Notes: generated from the sequence alone by a model not told the origin. A DNA stretch of 64,000 nt from Pseudomonas guineae (GCF_900113745.1 NZ_FOQL01000001.1:1426001-1490000); one strand, 5' to 3'; positions 51,119 to 60,564 are shown, counted from the stretch's first letter. Translations and numbers: made by a program.

Positions 51119-51175
51119 CGGTCGCTATCGGTCGCTATCGGGCAACAGTGTCAGTCGACGGGCTCACGCGAGCCC
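51119..51175. other. 10-bp tandem duplication and hairpin between nuoB and nuoCD
   Basis: In the 66-bp gap, GGTCGCTATC occurs twice in tandem (51120-51139 approximately), then GGGCTC (51160-51165), ACGC, GAGCCC (51170-51175) forms a 6-bp hairpin 16 bases from the nuoCD start side. Such intra-operon hairpins can set 3' ends of processed mRNA. Confidence 0.55.
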
Positions 51176-51179
51176 AGGC

Positions 51180-51857
51180 TCACACTTCGTCGGGGCTTCG
51201 CAGATTGGTTACAGCGATACGCTCTTCGCGGCGCTGTTCTTTCTGCGAAGGCATGTCAGCACGGTAAACACCTTGATCACCGACAACCCATGACAACGGA
51301 CGGCGCTCTTGGCCGATAGACTCCTGCAGCAGCATCAAGCCTTGCAGAAATGCTTCAGGACGAGGCGGGCAACCGGGAATGTAGACGTCGACCGGCAAGA
51401 ACTTGTCGACCCCCTGAACCACCGAGTAAATGTCGTACATACCGCCGGAATTGGCGCAGGCGCCCATCGAGATGACCCACTTGGGCTCAAGCATCTGCTC
51501 GTACAGGCGCTGGATGACCGGAGCCATTTTAATAAAGCAGGTGCCTGCGATGACCATAAAGTCCGCCTGGCGTGGCGAGGCTCGAATCACCTCCGCACCG
51601 AAGCGCGCAATATCGTGCGGCGCGGTAAAGGCGGTGGTCATTTCCACATAGCAGCACGACAGGCCGAAGTTGTAAGGCCACAGGGAATTTTTGCGCCCCC
51701 AATTCACGGCACCATTGAGAACATCCGAGAGCTTGCCCATGTAGATGTTCTTGTGGACTTCATCGTCTAGCAGCGGGTCGGAAACCGTCTCCCGCTCGCC
51801 GACCGGATAGCGCTCATTGGGCGCATTCGGATCGATCCGAGTAAGTTTGTATTGCAT
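51180..51857 (-). CDS. nuoB: NADH-quinone oxidoreductase subunit B
   Basis: 225 residues from ATG 51857 ([18 protein letters not shown]), matching the P. aeruginosa N-terminus. N2 [4Fe-4S] cluster ligands: GLSCCYVEM (the adjacent cysteine pair), [13 protein letters not shown] and [12 protein letters not shown]2 is the last cluster before the quinone. Begins ten bases after the nuoA stop. Confidence 0.96.
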   Translation of the reverse strand: MQYKLTRIDPNAPNERYPVGERETVSDPLLDDEVHKNIYMGKLSDVLNGAVNWGRKNSLWPYNFGLSCCYVEMTTAFTAPHDIARFGAEVIRASPRQADFMVIAGTCFIKMAPVIQRLYEQMLEPKWVISMGACANSGGMYDIYSVVQGVDKFLPVDVYIPGCPPRPEAFLQGLMLLQESIGQERRPLSWVVGDQGVYRADMPSQKEQRREERIAVTNLRSPDEV

Positions 51858-51867
51858 CGCCAAAGCC

Positions 51868-52281
51868 TCATTGTTTTAGCTTCGCCTGCCGCTCACGACG
51901 ACCTTGAGGCGCCCAATCGAGCGCCCCAATCCGCCAAAGGTAGACAAGACCTGCCAACAGAATTGCTATAAAGACTGTAGCTTCGATTAGCCCAGCCCAG
52001 CCGCTTTCGCGCACCGAGACGGCCCAAGCAAAGAGAAAGAGGGCTTCAACGTCGAAGATCACGAAGAGCATCGCGACCAGATAGAATTTGGCTGACAGGC
52101 GCAGACGCGCGCTGCCGACGGGCAACATACCGGACTCAAAAGGTTCGTTCTTGCTGCGGCCCCAGGCTTTGCTACCCAGCAGGCTGGATAGGCCGAGCAT
52201 AAAGGCGATGAGCCCACATACTCCGAGCAAAAACACAGCAAAAGCCCAGTTATGGGACATGGTCGTTACCGCATCAGGCAT
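51868..52281 (-). CDS. nuoA: NADH-quinone oxidoreductase subunit A
   Basis: 137 residues, three membrane helices. [43 protein letters not shown] carries the conserved loop and helix of NuoA, which helps anchor the peripheral arm. First gene of the operon (nuoA-B-CD-E-F-G-H-I-J-K-L-M-N). The divergent gap to oxyR (52282-52547) is strongly AT-rich near 52390-52450 and should hold both promoters; no convincing box pair was picked. Confidence 0.95.
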   Translation of the reverse strand: MPDAVTTMSHNWAFAVFLLGVCGLIAFMLGLSSLLGSKAWGRSKNEPFESGMLPVGSARLRLSAKFYLVAMLFVIFDVEALFLFAWAVSVRESGWAGLIEATVFIAILLAGLVYLWRIGALDWAPQGRRERQAKLKQ

Positions 52282-52547
52282 GCCGGTACTCCTCGGGTAA
52301 AGGACGGCTTCTATAATTTTATTATGGCGAATGCAAAACCCAACGGGTATCGCCGGCGGAGTATGGCCGCAATTCTATGCCCACAACACATTAGTAACTA
52401 ATTATTTTTTGTTCACAAAGAGACATTAATTTGTAGACAATAGCTATAGCCCTCCCAGTGCCGTCGCCATTGCCATGAAGCCGGATCAACAGTTGGTTCC
52501 ATTGAAGACAGCCGCTATGCTTGGCGTCATCTCAATGGATAAAGACT

Positions 52548-53474
52548 ATGACCCTCACCGAACTGCGCTACATAGTCACCCTCGCTCAAGAGCAGCACTT
52601 CGGCCGTGCCGCCGAACGCTGCCATGTAAGCCAGCCAACGCTGTCGGTAGGGGTGAAGAAACTCGAAGATGAACTGGGTGTGCTGATCTTCGAGCGCAGC
52701 AAGAGCGCAGTGCGCCTGACCCCTGTTGGTGAAGGCATCGTCACCCAAGCGCAGAAGGTGCTGGAGCAAGCCCAGGGCATCCGTGAGCTGGCCCAAGCCG
52801 GCAAAAACCAGATGGCGGCTCCGCTGAAAATCGGTGCTATTTACACCGTCGGCCCTTACCTATTCCCTCATCTGATCCCGCAACTGCACCGTGTTGCTCC
52901 GGATATGCCGCTGTATATCGAGGAAAACTTCACCCACGTGCTGCGCGACAAGCTGCGTAATGGTGAGCTGGACGCGATCATTATCGCCCTGCCGTTCCAT
53001 GAAGCCGATGTGCTGACCAAGCCGCTCTATGATGAGCCATTCTACGCCCTGCTGCCGTTTGGCCACCCTTGGGCGGCAATGAAAACCATCGACAGCAAAC
53101 TGCTGAATGACAAAAGCCTGCTGCTACTGGGTGAAGGCCACTGCTTCCGTGATCAGGTGCTAGAAGCCTGCCCGACGCTGCGCAAAGGCGGTGAAGACAG
53201 CGCCAAGCACACCACTGTGGAGTCCAGCTCGCTGGAAACCATCCGCCATATGGTCGCCTCGGGCCTTGGCGTGTCGATCCTGCCGTTCTCTGCAGTCGAC
53301 AGCCACCATTACGCCCCGGGCGTGATTGAAGTGCGCCCGCTTAGCGCGCCAGCCCCCTTCCGCACCGTGGCCATCGCTTGGCGTGCCAGCTTCCCGCGGC
53401 CTAATGCGATTGAGGTGCTGACCGACTCGATCCGCCTGTGCTCGGTGGCGCGCCCGCTGCCACAAAAGACTTAA
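52548..53474 (+). CDS. oxyR: Hydrogen-peroxide-sensing regulator OxyR
   Basis: 308 residues from ATG 52548 (MTLTELRYIVTLAQEQHFGRAAE); an upstream TTG adds nine residues. LysR-type: winged HTH about 1-60, effector domain 90-300. The redox pair is at exactly the E. coli positions: Cys199 in GEGHCFRDQVL and Cys208 in LEACPTL. Oxidised OxyR activates catalase and alkyl hydroperoxide reductase genes. Downstream recG starts nine bases after its stop, so the two are likely co-transcribed, as in P. aeruginosa. Confidence 0.96.
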   Translation: MTLTELRYIVTLAQEQHFGRAAERCHVSQPTLSVGVKKLEDELGVLIFERSKSAVRLTPVGEGIVTQAQKVLEQAQGIRELAQAGKNQMAAPLKIGAIYTVGPYLFPHLIPQLHRVAPDMPLYIEENFTHVLRDKLRNGELDAIIIALPFHEADVLTKPLYDEPFYALLPFGHPWAAMKTIDSKLLNDKSLLLLGEGHCFRDQVLEACPTLRKGGEDSAKHTTVESSSLETIRHMVASGLGVSILPFSAVDSHHYAPGVIEVRPLSAPAPFRTVAIAWRASFPRPNAIEVLTDSIRLCSVARPLPQKT

Positions 53475-53482
53475 GACAGGCC

Positions 53483-55558
53483 ATGACCGAGCTGGCCATG
53501 GTTTCTGTCACCGCGCTGAAAGGCGTGGGTGCGGCATTGGCCGAAAAACTCGGCAAGGTTGGCCTTGAGACGCTGCAAGACGTGCTGTTTCACCTGCCGC
53601 TGCGCTATCAGGATCGCACCCGCATCGTACCGATTGGCGCGCTGCGCCCCGGTCAAGACGCCGTGGTCGAAGGCATAGTCGCCGGCGCCGATGTCGTGAT
53701 GGGCCGCCGCCGCAGCCTGCTGGTGCGCCTGCAGGACGGCAGCGGAACCCTCAGCCTGCGCTTCTATCACTTTAGCCAGGCACAGAAGGAAGGACTCAAA
53801 CGCGGCACTCAGGTGCGCTGCTACGGTGAAGTGCGCCCGGGCTCCTCCGGGCTGGAGATCTATCACCCGGAATACCGCGCGCTGTCGGGCAGCGAGTCGA
53901 TTGCAGTGGAACAGACGCTGACGCCAATCTACCCAACGACTGAAGGCCTGACCCAGCAGCGCCTGCGCCAACTCAGCGAACAAGCCCTGGCGCGCCTGGG
54001 TCCGCATAGCCTGCCGGACTGGCTGCCGCCTGAACTGGCTGACGATTACCAGCTCAGTCCGCTCGATCAGGCGATTCGCTACCTGCACCGACCACCGCCA
54101 GATGCCGACCTAGAGGAACTCGCCGAAGGCCGTCACTGGGCGCAACACCGTCTGGCCTTCGAGGAGCTGCTGACCCACCAATTGTCTCTGCAACGCCTGC
54201 GCGAAAGCGTGCGCGCGCAGCAGGCACCCGCTCTGCCCATGGCAAAAAACCTTCCGCAGCAGTACCTGGCAAATTTGGGCTTTGCCCCCACCGGTGCGCA
54301 ACAGCGGGTCGGCGCGGAAATCGCCTACGACCTCAGCCAGAGCGAACCGATGCTGCGTTTGGTGCAAGGTGACGTGGGTGCAGGCAAGACAGTGGTCGCC
54401 GCCTTTGCCGCGCTGCAAGCGCTGGAAGCCGGTTATCAAGTGGCGCTGATGGCGCCCACTGAGATTCTCGCCGAACAGCACTTCATTAACTTCAGCAAAT
54501 GGCTCAACCCCCTTGGCCTAGACGTCGCCTGGCTAGCCGGCAAGCTCAAAGGCAAAGCGCGCGCCAGCGCGCTGGAACAGATTGCTAGCGGAACACCGAT
54601 GGTGGTCGGCACCCACGCGCTGTTTCAGGACGAAGTGCGCTTTCAGAAGCTGGCCTTGGTGATCATCGACGAGCAGCACCGCTTCGGTGTGCAACAGCGT
54701 CTGGCCCTGCGCCAGAAGGGCATTGGCGGACGCATGTGCCCGCACCAGCTGATCATGACCGCCACGCCCATACCCAGAACCCTGGCGATGAGCGCCTACG
54801 CCGACCTTGATACCTCGATACTCGATGAACTACCCCCGGGTCGCACCCCGGTGAATACCCTGGTGATTGCCGACAGCCGCCGCCTGGAAGTGGTCGAGCG
54901 CGTGCGCCTGGCCTGCAATGAAGGTCGCCAGGCTTACTGGGTGTGTACGCTGATCGAGGAATCCGAAGAGCTGACCTGCCAGGCCGCCGAAACCACCTTC
55001 AGCGACCTGACTGCCGCACTGGGCGGGCTGAATGTCGGGCTGATCCATGGGCGGATGAAACCGGCGGAAAAAGCGGCGGTGATGGACCAGTTCAAACAAG
55101 GCCGGCTGCAATTACTGGTTGCCACCACGGTGATCGAAGTGGGCGTCGACGTGCCCAATGCCAGCTTGATGATCATCGAAAATCCTGAGCGCCTGGGCCT
55201 GGCTCAGCTGCACCAGTTACGCGGGCGAGTCGGCCGTGGCAGCGCCGCCAGTCATTGTTTGCTGCTCTATCACCCGCCGTTATCGCAACTGGGCCGCCAA
55301 CGCCTAGCAATCATGCGTGAGACCTGCGATGGTTTCATCATCGCCGAAAAAGACTTGGAACTGCGCGGCCCTGGCGAGATGCTCGGCACCCGCCAGACAG
55401 GCCTGCTGCAATTCAAGGTCGCCGATCTGATGCGCGACGCTGACTTGCTGCCGGCCGTGCGCGACGCCGCGCAGGCGCTGCTGGAACACTGGCCGCAGCA
55501 TGTCAGCCCGCTACTTGAACGCTGGCTGCGGCATGGCCAACAATACGGGCAAGTGTGA
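53483..55558 (+). CDS. recG: ATP-dependent DNA helicase RecG
   Basis: 691 residues from ATG 53483 (MTELAMVSVTALKGVGAALAEKLG); a 15-codon upstream extension overlaps oxyR. An N-terminal wedge domain (about 60-150) is followed by SF2 helicase motifs: LVQGDVGAGKTVVAAFAAL (I), MAPTEILAEQH (Ia), VVGTHALFQ, LVIIDEQHRFGVQQR (II), MTATPIPRTLAM (III) and LHQLRGRVGRG (VI). It remodels stalled forks and Holliday junctions. Confidence 0.96.
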   Translation: MTELAMVSVTALKGVGAALAEKLGKVGLETLQDVLFHLPLRYQDRTRIVPIGALRPGQDAVVEGIVAGADVVMGRRRSLLVRLQDGSGTLSLRFYHFSQAQKEGLKRGTQVRCYGEVRPGSSGLEIYHPEYRALSGSESIAVEQTLTPIYPTTEGLTQQRLRQLSEQALARLGPHSLPDWLPPELADDYQLSPLDQAIRYLHRPPPDADLEELAEGRHWAQHRLAFEELLTHQLSLQRLRESVRAQQAPALPMAKNLPQQYLANLGFAPTGAQQRVGAEIAYDLSQSEPMLRLVQGDVGAGKTVVAAFAALQALEAGYQVALMAPTEILAEQHFINFSKWLNPLGLDVAWLAGKLKGKARASALEQIASGTPMVVGTHALFQDEVRFQKLALVIIDEQHRFGVQQRLALRQKGIGGRMCPHQLIMTATPIPRTLAMSAYADLDTSILDELPPGRTPVNTLVIADSRRLEVVERVRLACNEGRQAYWVCTLIEESEELTCQAAETTFSDLTAALGGLNVGLIHGRMKPAEKAAVMDQFKQGRLQLLVATTVIEVGVDVPNASLMIIENPERLGLAQLHQLRGRVGRGSAASHCLLLYHPPLSQLGRQRLAIMRETCDGFIIAEKDLELRGPGEMLGTRQTGLLQFKVADLMRDADLLPAVRDAAQALLEHWPQHVSPLLERWLRHGQQYGQV

Positions 55559-55648
55559 TCCGACGCACAACACAACTGCCACCTGCGCCGCATTTCCGCT
55601 AGCCTGCTGTTTATACTCGAAACATTGCTGACTCTGCCGGAAACCGCC

Positions 55649-57055
55649 ATGACTGAACTCGCCCTTGCTACTGACACTGCGCCGCGCCCGCCTGCGGTGA
55701 TTCTGCAATTGCTAGAAAAGCTCGGCCTGAGCTATCAAATCTGTCCTGATCAACCCAACCTGCCAAGCGCGCAACGCTTACAAGCCGTGCTGCTCGACGA
55801 TACGGTGGGCGCGCTGCTGGTACTTTTCCCGCAGAATCAGTTGCTCGACCTGAATCGCCTGACCGAGCTCACGGGGCGCCAACTGGTGGCGGTCAAACCG
55901 GATCGCCTGGAGCGCATGCTCGGCAAGCACAACCTGAAAATGCTGCCCGGCCTGCCGCCACTGACCAGCTCGCCGTGCCTGTATGACGAACGTCTACTGC
56001 AGGTGCCGAGTCTGTACATCGAATCGGGTCAGCCCGGCGTGTTGCTGGAGCTGGCGAGCGAGGCTTTCAAGAGCCTGCTAAGTAAGGCCAGCGCCGCACG
56101 CTTCGGCGAGCCGCTGAGCAATATCCACCTGAACCTCGACCGCCCAGACGATGATCGTGCGGAAATCACTCAAGCTGTCCAGGCGTTTACCGCTCGCCGC
56201 ATCCAGCAGCGCCTGGAAGAAACCATCGAGATTCCACCGCTGCCGGAAACGGCGCAGAAGATCATCAAGCTGCGCGTCGACCCGGATGCCACCGTTGATG
56301 ATATTACCGGTGTGGTCGAAACCGATCCGGCGTTGGCTGCCCAAGTCGTCAGCTGGGCTGCCTCGCCCTACTACGCCGCGCCCGGCAAAATCCGCTCGGT
56401 GGAAGATGCCATCGTCCGCGTGCTGGGCTTTGATCTGGTGATTAACTTGGCCCTAGGCCTGGCTTTGGGTAAAACCCTGAGCCTGCCCAAGGACCACCCG
56501 CAACACGCCACGCCGTATTGGCAACAAGCGATTTATAGCGCCGCCGTGATCGAAGGCCTGACCCGCGCCATTCCCCGCGCGCAACGCCCGGAAGCGGGTC
56601 TGAGCTACCTCGCCGGCCTACTGCATAACTTCGGCTACCTGGTGCTGGCGCATGTATTTCCGCCACACTTCTCGCTGATCTGTCGTCATCTGGAGGTCAA
56701 TCCGCACCTGTCGCACAGCTATATCGAGCAACATCTGCTAGGTATCAGCCGCGAGCAAATCGGCGCCTGGCTGATGCGCTACTGGGACATGCCGGAAGAG
56801 CTGGTCAGTGCCCTGCGCTTCCAGCACGACCCTGAGTACACCGGTGCACATGCGGCCTATCCAAACCTGGTGTGCCTGTCAGTTAGCTTGCTGCGCAATC
56901 GCGGCATCGGCGCGGGCCCGCAGAGCGATATCCCGCAAAGCCTGTTCGACAACCTCGGCATCAGCCGTGACAAGGCCGAGGAAGCCGTGAGCAAGGTGCT
57001 GGCCGCCGAGGTCGCGCTGCGCGAACTGGCTGCACAATTCCACCCGGCGCACTAA
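55649..57055 (+). CDS. sadB: SadB-type surface-attachment regulator (YbaK-like plus HDOD)
   Basis: 468 residues from ATG 55649; an eight-codon longer frame begins at 55625. Residues about 1-170 form a YbaK/ProRS-editing-like domain (VILQLLEKLGLSYQI, LVALFPQNQLLDLNRLTELTG-type sequence); residues about 190-400 are an HDOD domain (IPPLPETAQKIIKLRVDPDATVDDITGVVETDPALAAQVV ... GLSYLAGLLHNFGYLVLAH), which has the HD-like HN instead of a catalytic HD pair, so it is not an obvious phosphohydrolase. The domain order and the place after recG fit P. aeruginosa SadB (PA5346, from memory), which drives irreversible attachment and controls swarming under c-di-GMP. The symbol rests on that position and length. 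Confidence 0.85.
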   Translation: MTELALATDTAPRPPAVILQLLEKLGLSYQICPDQPNLPSAQRLQAVLLDDTVGALLVLFPQNQLLDLNRLTELTGRQLVAVKPDRLERMLGKHNLKMLPGLPPLTSSPCLYDERLLQVPSLYIESGQPGVLLELASEAFKSLLSKASAARFGEPLSNIHLNLDRPDDDRAEITQAVQAFTARRIQQRLEETIEIPPLPETAQKIIKLRVDPDATVDDITGVVETDPALAAQVVSWAASPYYAAPGKIRSVEDAIVRVLGFDLVINLALGLALGKTLSLPKDHPQHATPYWQQAIYSAAVIEGLTRAIPRAQRPEAGLSYLAGLLHNFGYLVLAHVFPPHFSLICRHLEVNPHLSHSYIEQHLLGISREQIGAWLMRYWDMPEELVSALRFQHDPEYTGAHAAYPNLVCLSVSLLRNRGIGAGPQSDIPQSLFDNLGISRDKAEEAVSKVLAAEVALRELAAQFHPAH

Positions 57056-57058
57056 ATA

Positions 57059-57102
57059 GCTGAAACGACAAAGGGGCCTTATGGCCCCTTTGTCGTTTCA
57101 GC
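57059..57102. terminator. 20-bp perfect hairpin between sadB and the convergent secreted-protein gene
   Basis: GCTGAAACGACAAAGGGGCC (57059-57078), loop TTAT, then its exact complement (57083-57102). It starts three bases after the sadB stop and ends eight bases before the neighbour's stop, so it ends both transcripts. T tract is only TTT within the stem; the length of the perfect arm is unusual. Confidence 0.85.
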
Positions 57103-57109
57103 CGAAGCG

Positions 57110-57847
57110 TTACTTCTGCAACTGCGCGCGGCGCGCTGCAAACAGTTCTGGCAGCCGCTGCACGCTACCATCAAGCAACTGGGCAACGGCTGGCTGCTCA
57201 TACAACGCAGCATATTCAGCCAGCTTTTCGCTGGGCATCTGCCGATAGGCGTAAAGCATAAAGGACGCCACAGCCTCAGCGCTAGAGACGCGCAAGGCGT
57301 CTTCTTGAGCCTTGGTTTGACTACTCAGCGCCTTTTCATCAATGCTTTCGCCACGGGCTTGCAGGGCCAAAAACGCCTGGGTCTTACCGACCTCATAACG
57401 TAACAGGCCGGCCAAAGCGGTGGTATGCGCGGCCGCATCCAGACGCTGCACCAAAGCAAGCCGCTCTGCACGTGGCGGCCGCTCGCTCAGTTGTTTGCGA
57501 TAAGCCGCCAGCCCGTCTGCGCCCGCGTCGCCGACTGACCGCTCAGCGGCGGTAAAGCCCTGCGCCAGCGGGCTTTCCAGCAAGCGCAGAGCTTGCTGTA
57601 GCTGCGTCTGCGTGAGCGCACCAGTTAGGCGATTAGCCAAATCTAGGCATAAGCCATCGGCGGCAAACACTTTGCCCAGCTGCGCGTGCTGTGTATTCGG
57701 CAGGCCGCGCTGCACCAGCGGCGCAGCCTGTTCGCAAACTAAACGAATACCCGCCAGTTCGAATAAAGGCGCAAAGGCTTCAGCTTTAGGCGGTGCGGCA
57801 TGGGCTAGGGAGGACAACAACAACAAGGCAATTAGCAGCAGACGCAT
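57110..57847 (-). CDS. Secreted protein of unknown function (DUF2059-like)
   Basis: 245 residues from ATG 57847; a TTG two codons upstream is not needed. Signal peptide 1-17 (LLSSLAHA, cleavage before APPK). The mature protein is all-helical: FAPLFELAGIRLVCEQAAPLV near the start and MPSEKLAEYAALYEQPAVAQLLDGSVQRLPELFA at the end, the latter reminiscent of DUF2059 proteins. Two cysteines (in VCEQ and LCLD) could form a disulfide. Function unknown. Convergent with sadB and probably monocistronic. Confidence 0.78.
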   Translation of the reverse strand: MRLLLIALLLLSSLAHAAPPKAEAFAPLFELAGIRLVCEQAAPLVQRGLPNTQHAQLGKVFAADGLCLDLANRLTGALTQTQLQQALRLLESPLAQGFTAAERSVGDAGADGLAAYRKQLSERPPRAERLALVQRLDAAAHTTALAGLLRYEVGKTQAFLALQARGESIDEKALSSQTKAQEDALRVSSAEAVASFMLYAYRQMPSEKLAEYAALYEQPAVAQLLDGSVQRLPELFAARRAQLQK

Positions 57848-57926
57848 GGGCAAGTTCTCACTATGACGACGCCCAGCCTAGCGAAAGGCGTGCGCGGCGA
57901 CCAGTGCCGACGCGCACAGCTTCAAA

Positions 57927-58319
57927 TCAGGCGGCTTTTTGGACGGCGCTTTTCTTCTTCGGCATCAGGTATTTAGTCAGCCCCTGGAACCAGATCACCA
58001 GCGCAGGGTTACCCTGGATCTGGATGTCCTTGTTCTGAATGCCCTGCATAAACGCCAGCTGCTTGTTTTTGGCGCTCATGGTGGCGAAACCATAAGCCGC
58101 ATCCTTGAAGCCGAGCGCGAATGCTGGCTCGGCAGCCGAACCACGCTTGCTGGTGATGCGTTGGTCTTTGACGATAAAGTGACGCGCCACTTTGCCGTCT
58201 AGCGTATGCAGCTGGAACGTCATATCGCGGTCAATAAGCTGCTGTTGGAACGCCGGGTTTTCACGGCTTGCCTTGGCCATTAGGCGGCCCAACATCCACA
58301 GAAGAAAACGAAATTTCAT
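57927..58319 (-). CDS. SCP2-like sterol/lipid-carrier-fold protein
   Basis: 130 residues from ATG 58319 (MKFRFLLWMLGRLMAKASRENPAFQ); 13 codons upstream are excluded for lack of a ribosome-binding site. The centre, MTFQLHTLDGKVARHFIVKDQRITSKRGSAAEPAFALGFKDAAYGFATMSA, has the SCP2 pattern of a curved beta sheet and hydrophobic cavity. The C-terminus KKKSAVQKAA is basic. Related small Pseudomonas proteins have no known role; the cavity suggests lipid or hydrophobic-ligand binding. Lies 140 bp after the HU gene stop on the same strand. Confidence 0.72.
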   Translation of the reverse strand: MKFRFLLWMLGRLMAKASRENPAFQQQLIDRDMTFQLHTLDGKVARHFIVKDQRITSKRGSAAEPAFALGFKDAAYGFATMSAKNKQLAFMQGIQNKDIQIQGNPALVIWFQGLTKYLMPKKKSAVQKAA

Positions 58320-58428
58320 GCGCGAGGCCTCGCAAAGAGTCAGGAAAAGGCGGCGCATTGTAGCGGGTTGTTGCAGGGACTACAGCCGGTCTGAGAAGGG
58401 CGTGAGCACGCTGACCAGTGTGCAGCCG

Positions 58429-58449
58429 CCCGGAGCCAGTGGCTCCGGG
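58429..58449 (-). terminator. Hairpin after the HU gene
   Basis: CCCGGAGCC (58429-58437), AGT, GGCTCCGGG (58441-58449), a 9-bp stem ten bases after the stop. No T tract, so efficiency is uncertain. Confidence 0.55.
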
Positions 58450-58458
58450 TTAAAGGAC

Positions 58459-58731
58459 TCAGTTGACCGCGTCTTTCAGGGACTTACCTGGCTTGAAAGC
58501 GACAGTGTTGCTGGCCTTGATCTGTACCGGCTGACCGGTTTGTGGGTTTTTACCCGTGCGCGCGCCGCGGTGGCGCTGCAAGAAGGTACCGAAACCTACC
58601 AAGGTTACGCTGTCCTTACGGTTCAGTGCGTTGGTGATTTCTTCGAGTACGGCGTTAAGTACACGGTTTGCCTGATCTTTAGTCAGATCCGCCTTATCGG
58701 CGATGGCGGCGGCGAGTTCCGGTTTACGCAT
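58459..58731 (-). CDS. HU family DNA-binding protein
   Basis: 90 residues from ATG 58731 with AAGAGG upstream; the longer frame to 58791 is a leader. MRKPELAAAIADKADLTKDQANRVL, then TLVGFGTFLQRHRGARTGKNPQTGQPVQIKAS, where the GKNPQTG loop replaces the usual GRNPxTG of the beta arm that inserts into the DNA minor groove. A nucleoid protein, one of several HU paralogues in Pseudomonas; the exact symbol (hupA or hupB) cannot be chosen. Confidence 0.92.
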   Translation of the reverse strand: MRKPELAAAIADKADLTKDQANRVLNAVLEEITNALNRKDSVTLVGFGTFLQRHRGARTGKNPQTGQPVQIKASNTVAFKPGKSLKDAVN

Positions 58732-58916
58732 AAATGCCTCTTTACGTTTTTTGTTGTTGTGTCCGGGCTGCTCTGCGTGAGCAGGTACCAAGGCGTCGCA
58801 ACAGCTCTAGGCTGCGGCAGGCTGAGGGAGAATGGCATGGCATTGGGCCCTGCGCCAGTCTTGTCCGACAGTTAAGCCGTGCAACTTTATGGCATACACG
58901 ACACAACAGCCGCCGT

Positions 58917-60065
58917 TTAAGCCAACAGCGCCGGCAGGCGCTTATTCAAGTTCAATTTGTCTTGAACGGCCGCCCCGGTGAGGGCGTAGCCGAGCAGCGC
59001 GCCGCTGCTGTCATGGCACAGCGCTTTGATGTCCGCGCCACTGCCTTCAATGCTCCATTCGCCTTGCAAGCCGTGCGGTGGCGGCGACACCACCAAAGGG
59101 CAGACCGGGGTTTTGACCGTCACCGGCATGGGGCCATAGCTCACAGCGGTGGGATTGCCAGCCAGGGTTTGGGCCAGTGCACGGGCGCAGGTCATCAGTG
59201 GCATGACATAGAGCAGGTTGATGCCATCCACCTCGGCGCAGTCGCCCAAGGCGTAGATATTGGCGCGGTTGGTGCGCAGCTGGCGGTCGACTACCACCCC
59301 GCGATTGACCACTAGCCCGGCGGCCGCGGCTAAGTTGATACGTGGGCGCAAGCCTACTGCCGACAGCACCAGATCGCAGTTGATCAGCGTGCCGTTGGAC
59401 AGGTGCGCTTCCAGCCCATCACCCTGGTGATTCAGGCTGGCCAGTACCGGGCCAAGGTGAAAGCGCGCGCCCAGTCCTTCCAACGCCGCCTGCACAGCGG
59501 CGGCAGCGGCTGGATGCAGCAAGCCAGGCATGACCTGCTCGCAGGGTGCCACCAACTCAACCTGATAACCGCCAAGGGTCAAGTCATTGGCAAATTCGCA
59601 GCCGATCAGCCCGGCTCCCAGGAGCAATACCCGCTGTTTGCCGGCGGCTGCGGCACGAAAGCGCGCGTAGTCTTCGAGGTCATTGATCGAGAAGATCGCA
59701 TCGTCAGCATCACCTGGTACCGGCACGCGAATCACCTCCGCGCCGCAGGCCAATACCAGATCACGGTAGGGTACGGCCTCTTCACCAATCCACAGCTGCT
59801 GGTGACCGGGGTCGATTCCGCTGATGCGCGTGTGGGTGCGCACTTCCGCGTTCAGTTGCTCGGCCATGGCGCCTGGCTCAGCCATGCTCAGACCATCGGC
59901 GTCCTTATTCTTGGCAAAGCCGGTGGACAGCATCGGCTTGGAATAGGAGCGGCCGTCGTCAGCGGTGATCAGCAGCAGCGGGGTTTCGCGGTCGAGCTTG
60001 CGAAACTCACGGGCCAGGTTGTAGCCGGCCAGGCCGGTACCGACGATGACGACAGGTGCACTCAT
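58917..60065 (-). CDS. alkT: Rubredoxin-NAD(+) reductase
   Basis: 382 residues, FAD-dependent pyridine nucleotide-disulfide-type oxidoreductase: [20 protein letters not shown] (FAD, about 4-23), [20 protein letters not shown] (NADH, about 147-166) and [14 protein letters not shown] (FAD ribityl). It lacks the CxxxxC redox cysteines, as rubredoxin reductases do. Transfers electrons from NADH to rubredoxin, which serves alkane hydroxylases or oxygen/peroxide detoxification. AGGAATGC precedes the ATG. The two rubredoxin genes lie directly upstream on the same strand, so reductase and carriers act together. From memory this is PA5349 in P. aeruginosa. Confidence 0.92.
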   Translation of the reverse strand: MSAPVVIVGTGLAGYNLAREFRKLDRETPLLLITADDGRSYSKPMLSTGFAKNKDADGLSMAEPGAMAEQLNAEVRTHTRISGIDPGHQQLWIGEEAVPYRDLVLACGAEVIRVPVPGDADDAIFSINDLEDYARFRAAAAGKQRVLLLGAGLIGCEFANDLTLGGYQVELVAPCEQVMPGLLHPAAAAAVQAALEGLGARFHLGPVLASLNHQGDGLEAHLSNGTLINCDLVLSAVGLRPRINLAAAAGLVVNRGVVVDRQLRTNRANIYALGDCAEVDGINLLYVMPLMTCARALAQTLAGNPTAVSYGPMPVTVKTPVCPLVVSPPPHGLQGEWSIEGSGADIKALCHDSSGALLGYALTGAAVQDKLNLNKRLPALLA

Positions 60066-60116
60066 GTTGCATTCCTCACACAGGCCGCGCAGAGCGGCGG
60101 CGCTAATTAATTTCAG

Positions 60117-60339
60117 GACGCGCAGATCAGAATCTGCTCATGCTCTCGCGAGCTAGAGTCCTGCGATACCGATGGCGGCCCCGCGAAAGCAGGCGAGGAA
60201 GCGGAGTGTACTTTTGTACATGAGCATTACTCGTTTCACTCGCCCTTCAAGCCGCGCTAAAGCGCGTTAGCCGCAAGCGGCTTTCCAAGTCTGTTTTTAA
60301 CGCCACAGGACTGACGCGCAGCAGATCATGCACAGGCTC
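60117..60339 (+). repeat. Dispersed intergenic repeat, copy E (long form)
   Basis: About 220 bp between the reductase gene and rubA2. The core is TGTAC (60207-60211), TTTT, GTACA (60216-60220), TGAGCATTACTCG, then the extra arm CTCGCCCTTC...GCGCTAAAGCGCG and GCCGCAAGCGGC, then TTTTTAACGCCACAGGACTGACG and GCGCAGCAGATCATGC. It ends CAGGCTC at the rubA2 stop (TCA, 60340-60342). The left end TAGAGTCCTGCG near 60155 resembles, on the other strand, the right end; a second GACGCGCAG...CATGC element lies at 60119-60142. Confidence 0.83.
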
Positions 60340-60507
60340 TCAGGCGATTTCGATCATCTCGAAGTCAAGCTTGCCGACGCCGCAATCGGGACACAGCCAG
60401 TCGGTGGGAATGTCTTCCCAGGCAGTTCCGGGGTCGATGCCTTCCTCGACCAGACCCAGGGCTTCGTCATAGATAAAACCGCACACCACACACTGCCACT
60501 TACGCAT
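60340..60507 (-). CDS. rubA2: Rubredoxin (copy 2)
   Basis: 55 residues from ATG 60507 ([16 protein letters not shown]). Too short for many gene finders. Iron ligands C6, C9, C39, C42 in CVVCG and [10 protein letters not shown]; the C-terminal KLDFEMI is common to alkane-type (AlkG) and housekeeping rubredoxins. It shares 41 of 55 residues with the upstream copy. An electron carrier between AlkT and its partner oxidase. Its stop abuts repeat copy E. Confidence 0.93.
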   Translation of the reverse strand: MRKWQCVVCGFIYDEALGLVEEGIDPGTAWEDIPTDWLCPDCGVGKLDFEMIEIA

Positions 60508-60564
60508 AACCACCTCGCCACCTGTTGACCCGCCCGGGGCGCTCAGTATGTATCTGAACGAAGC

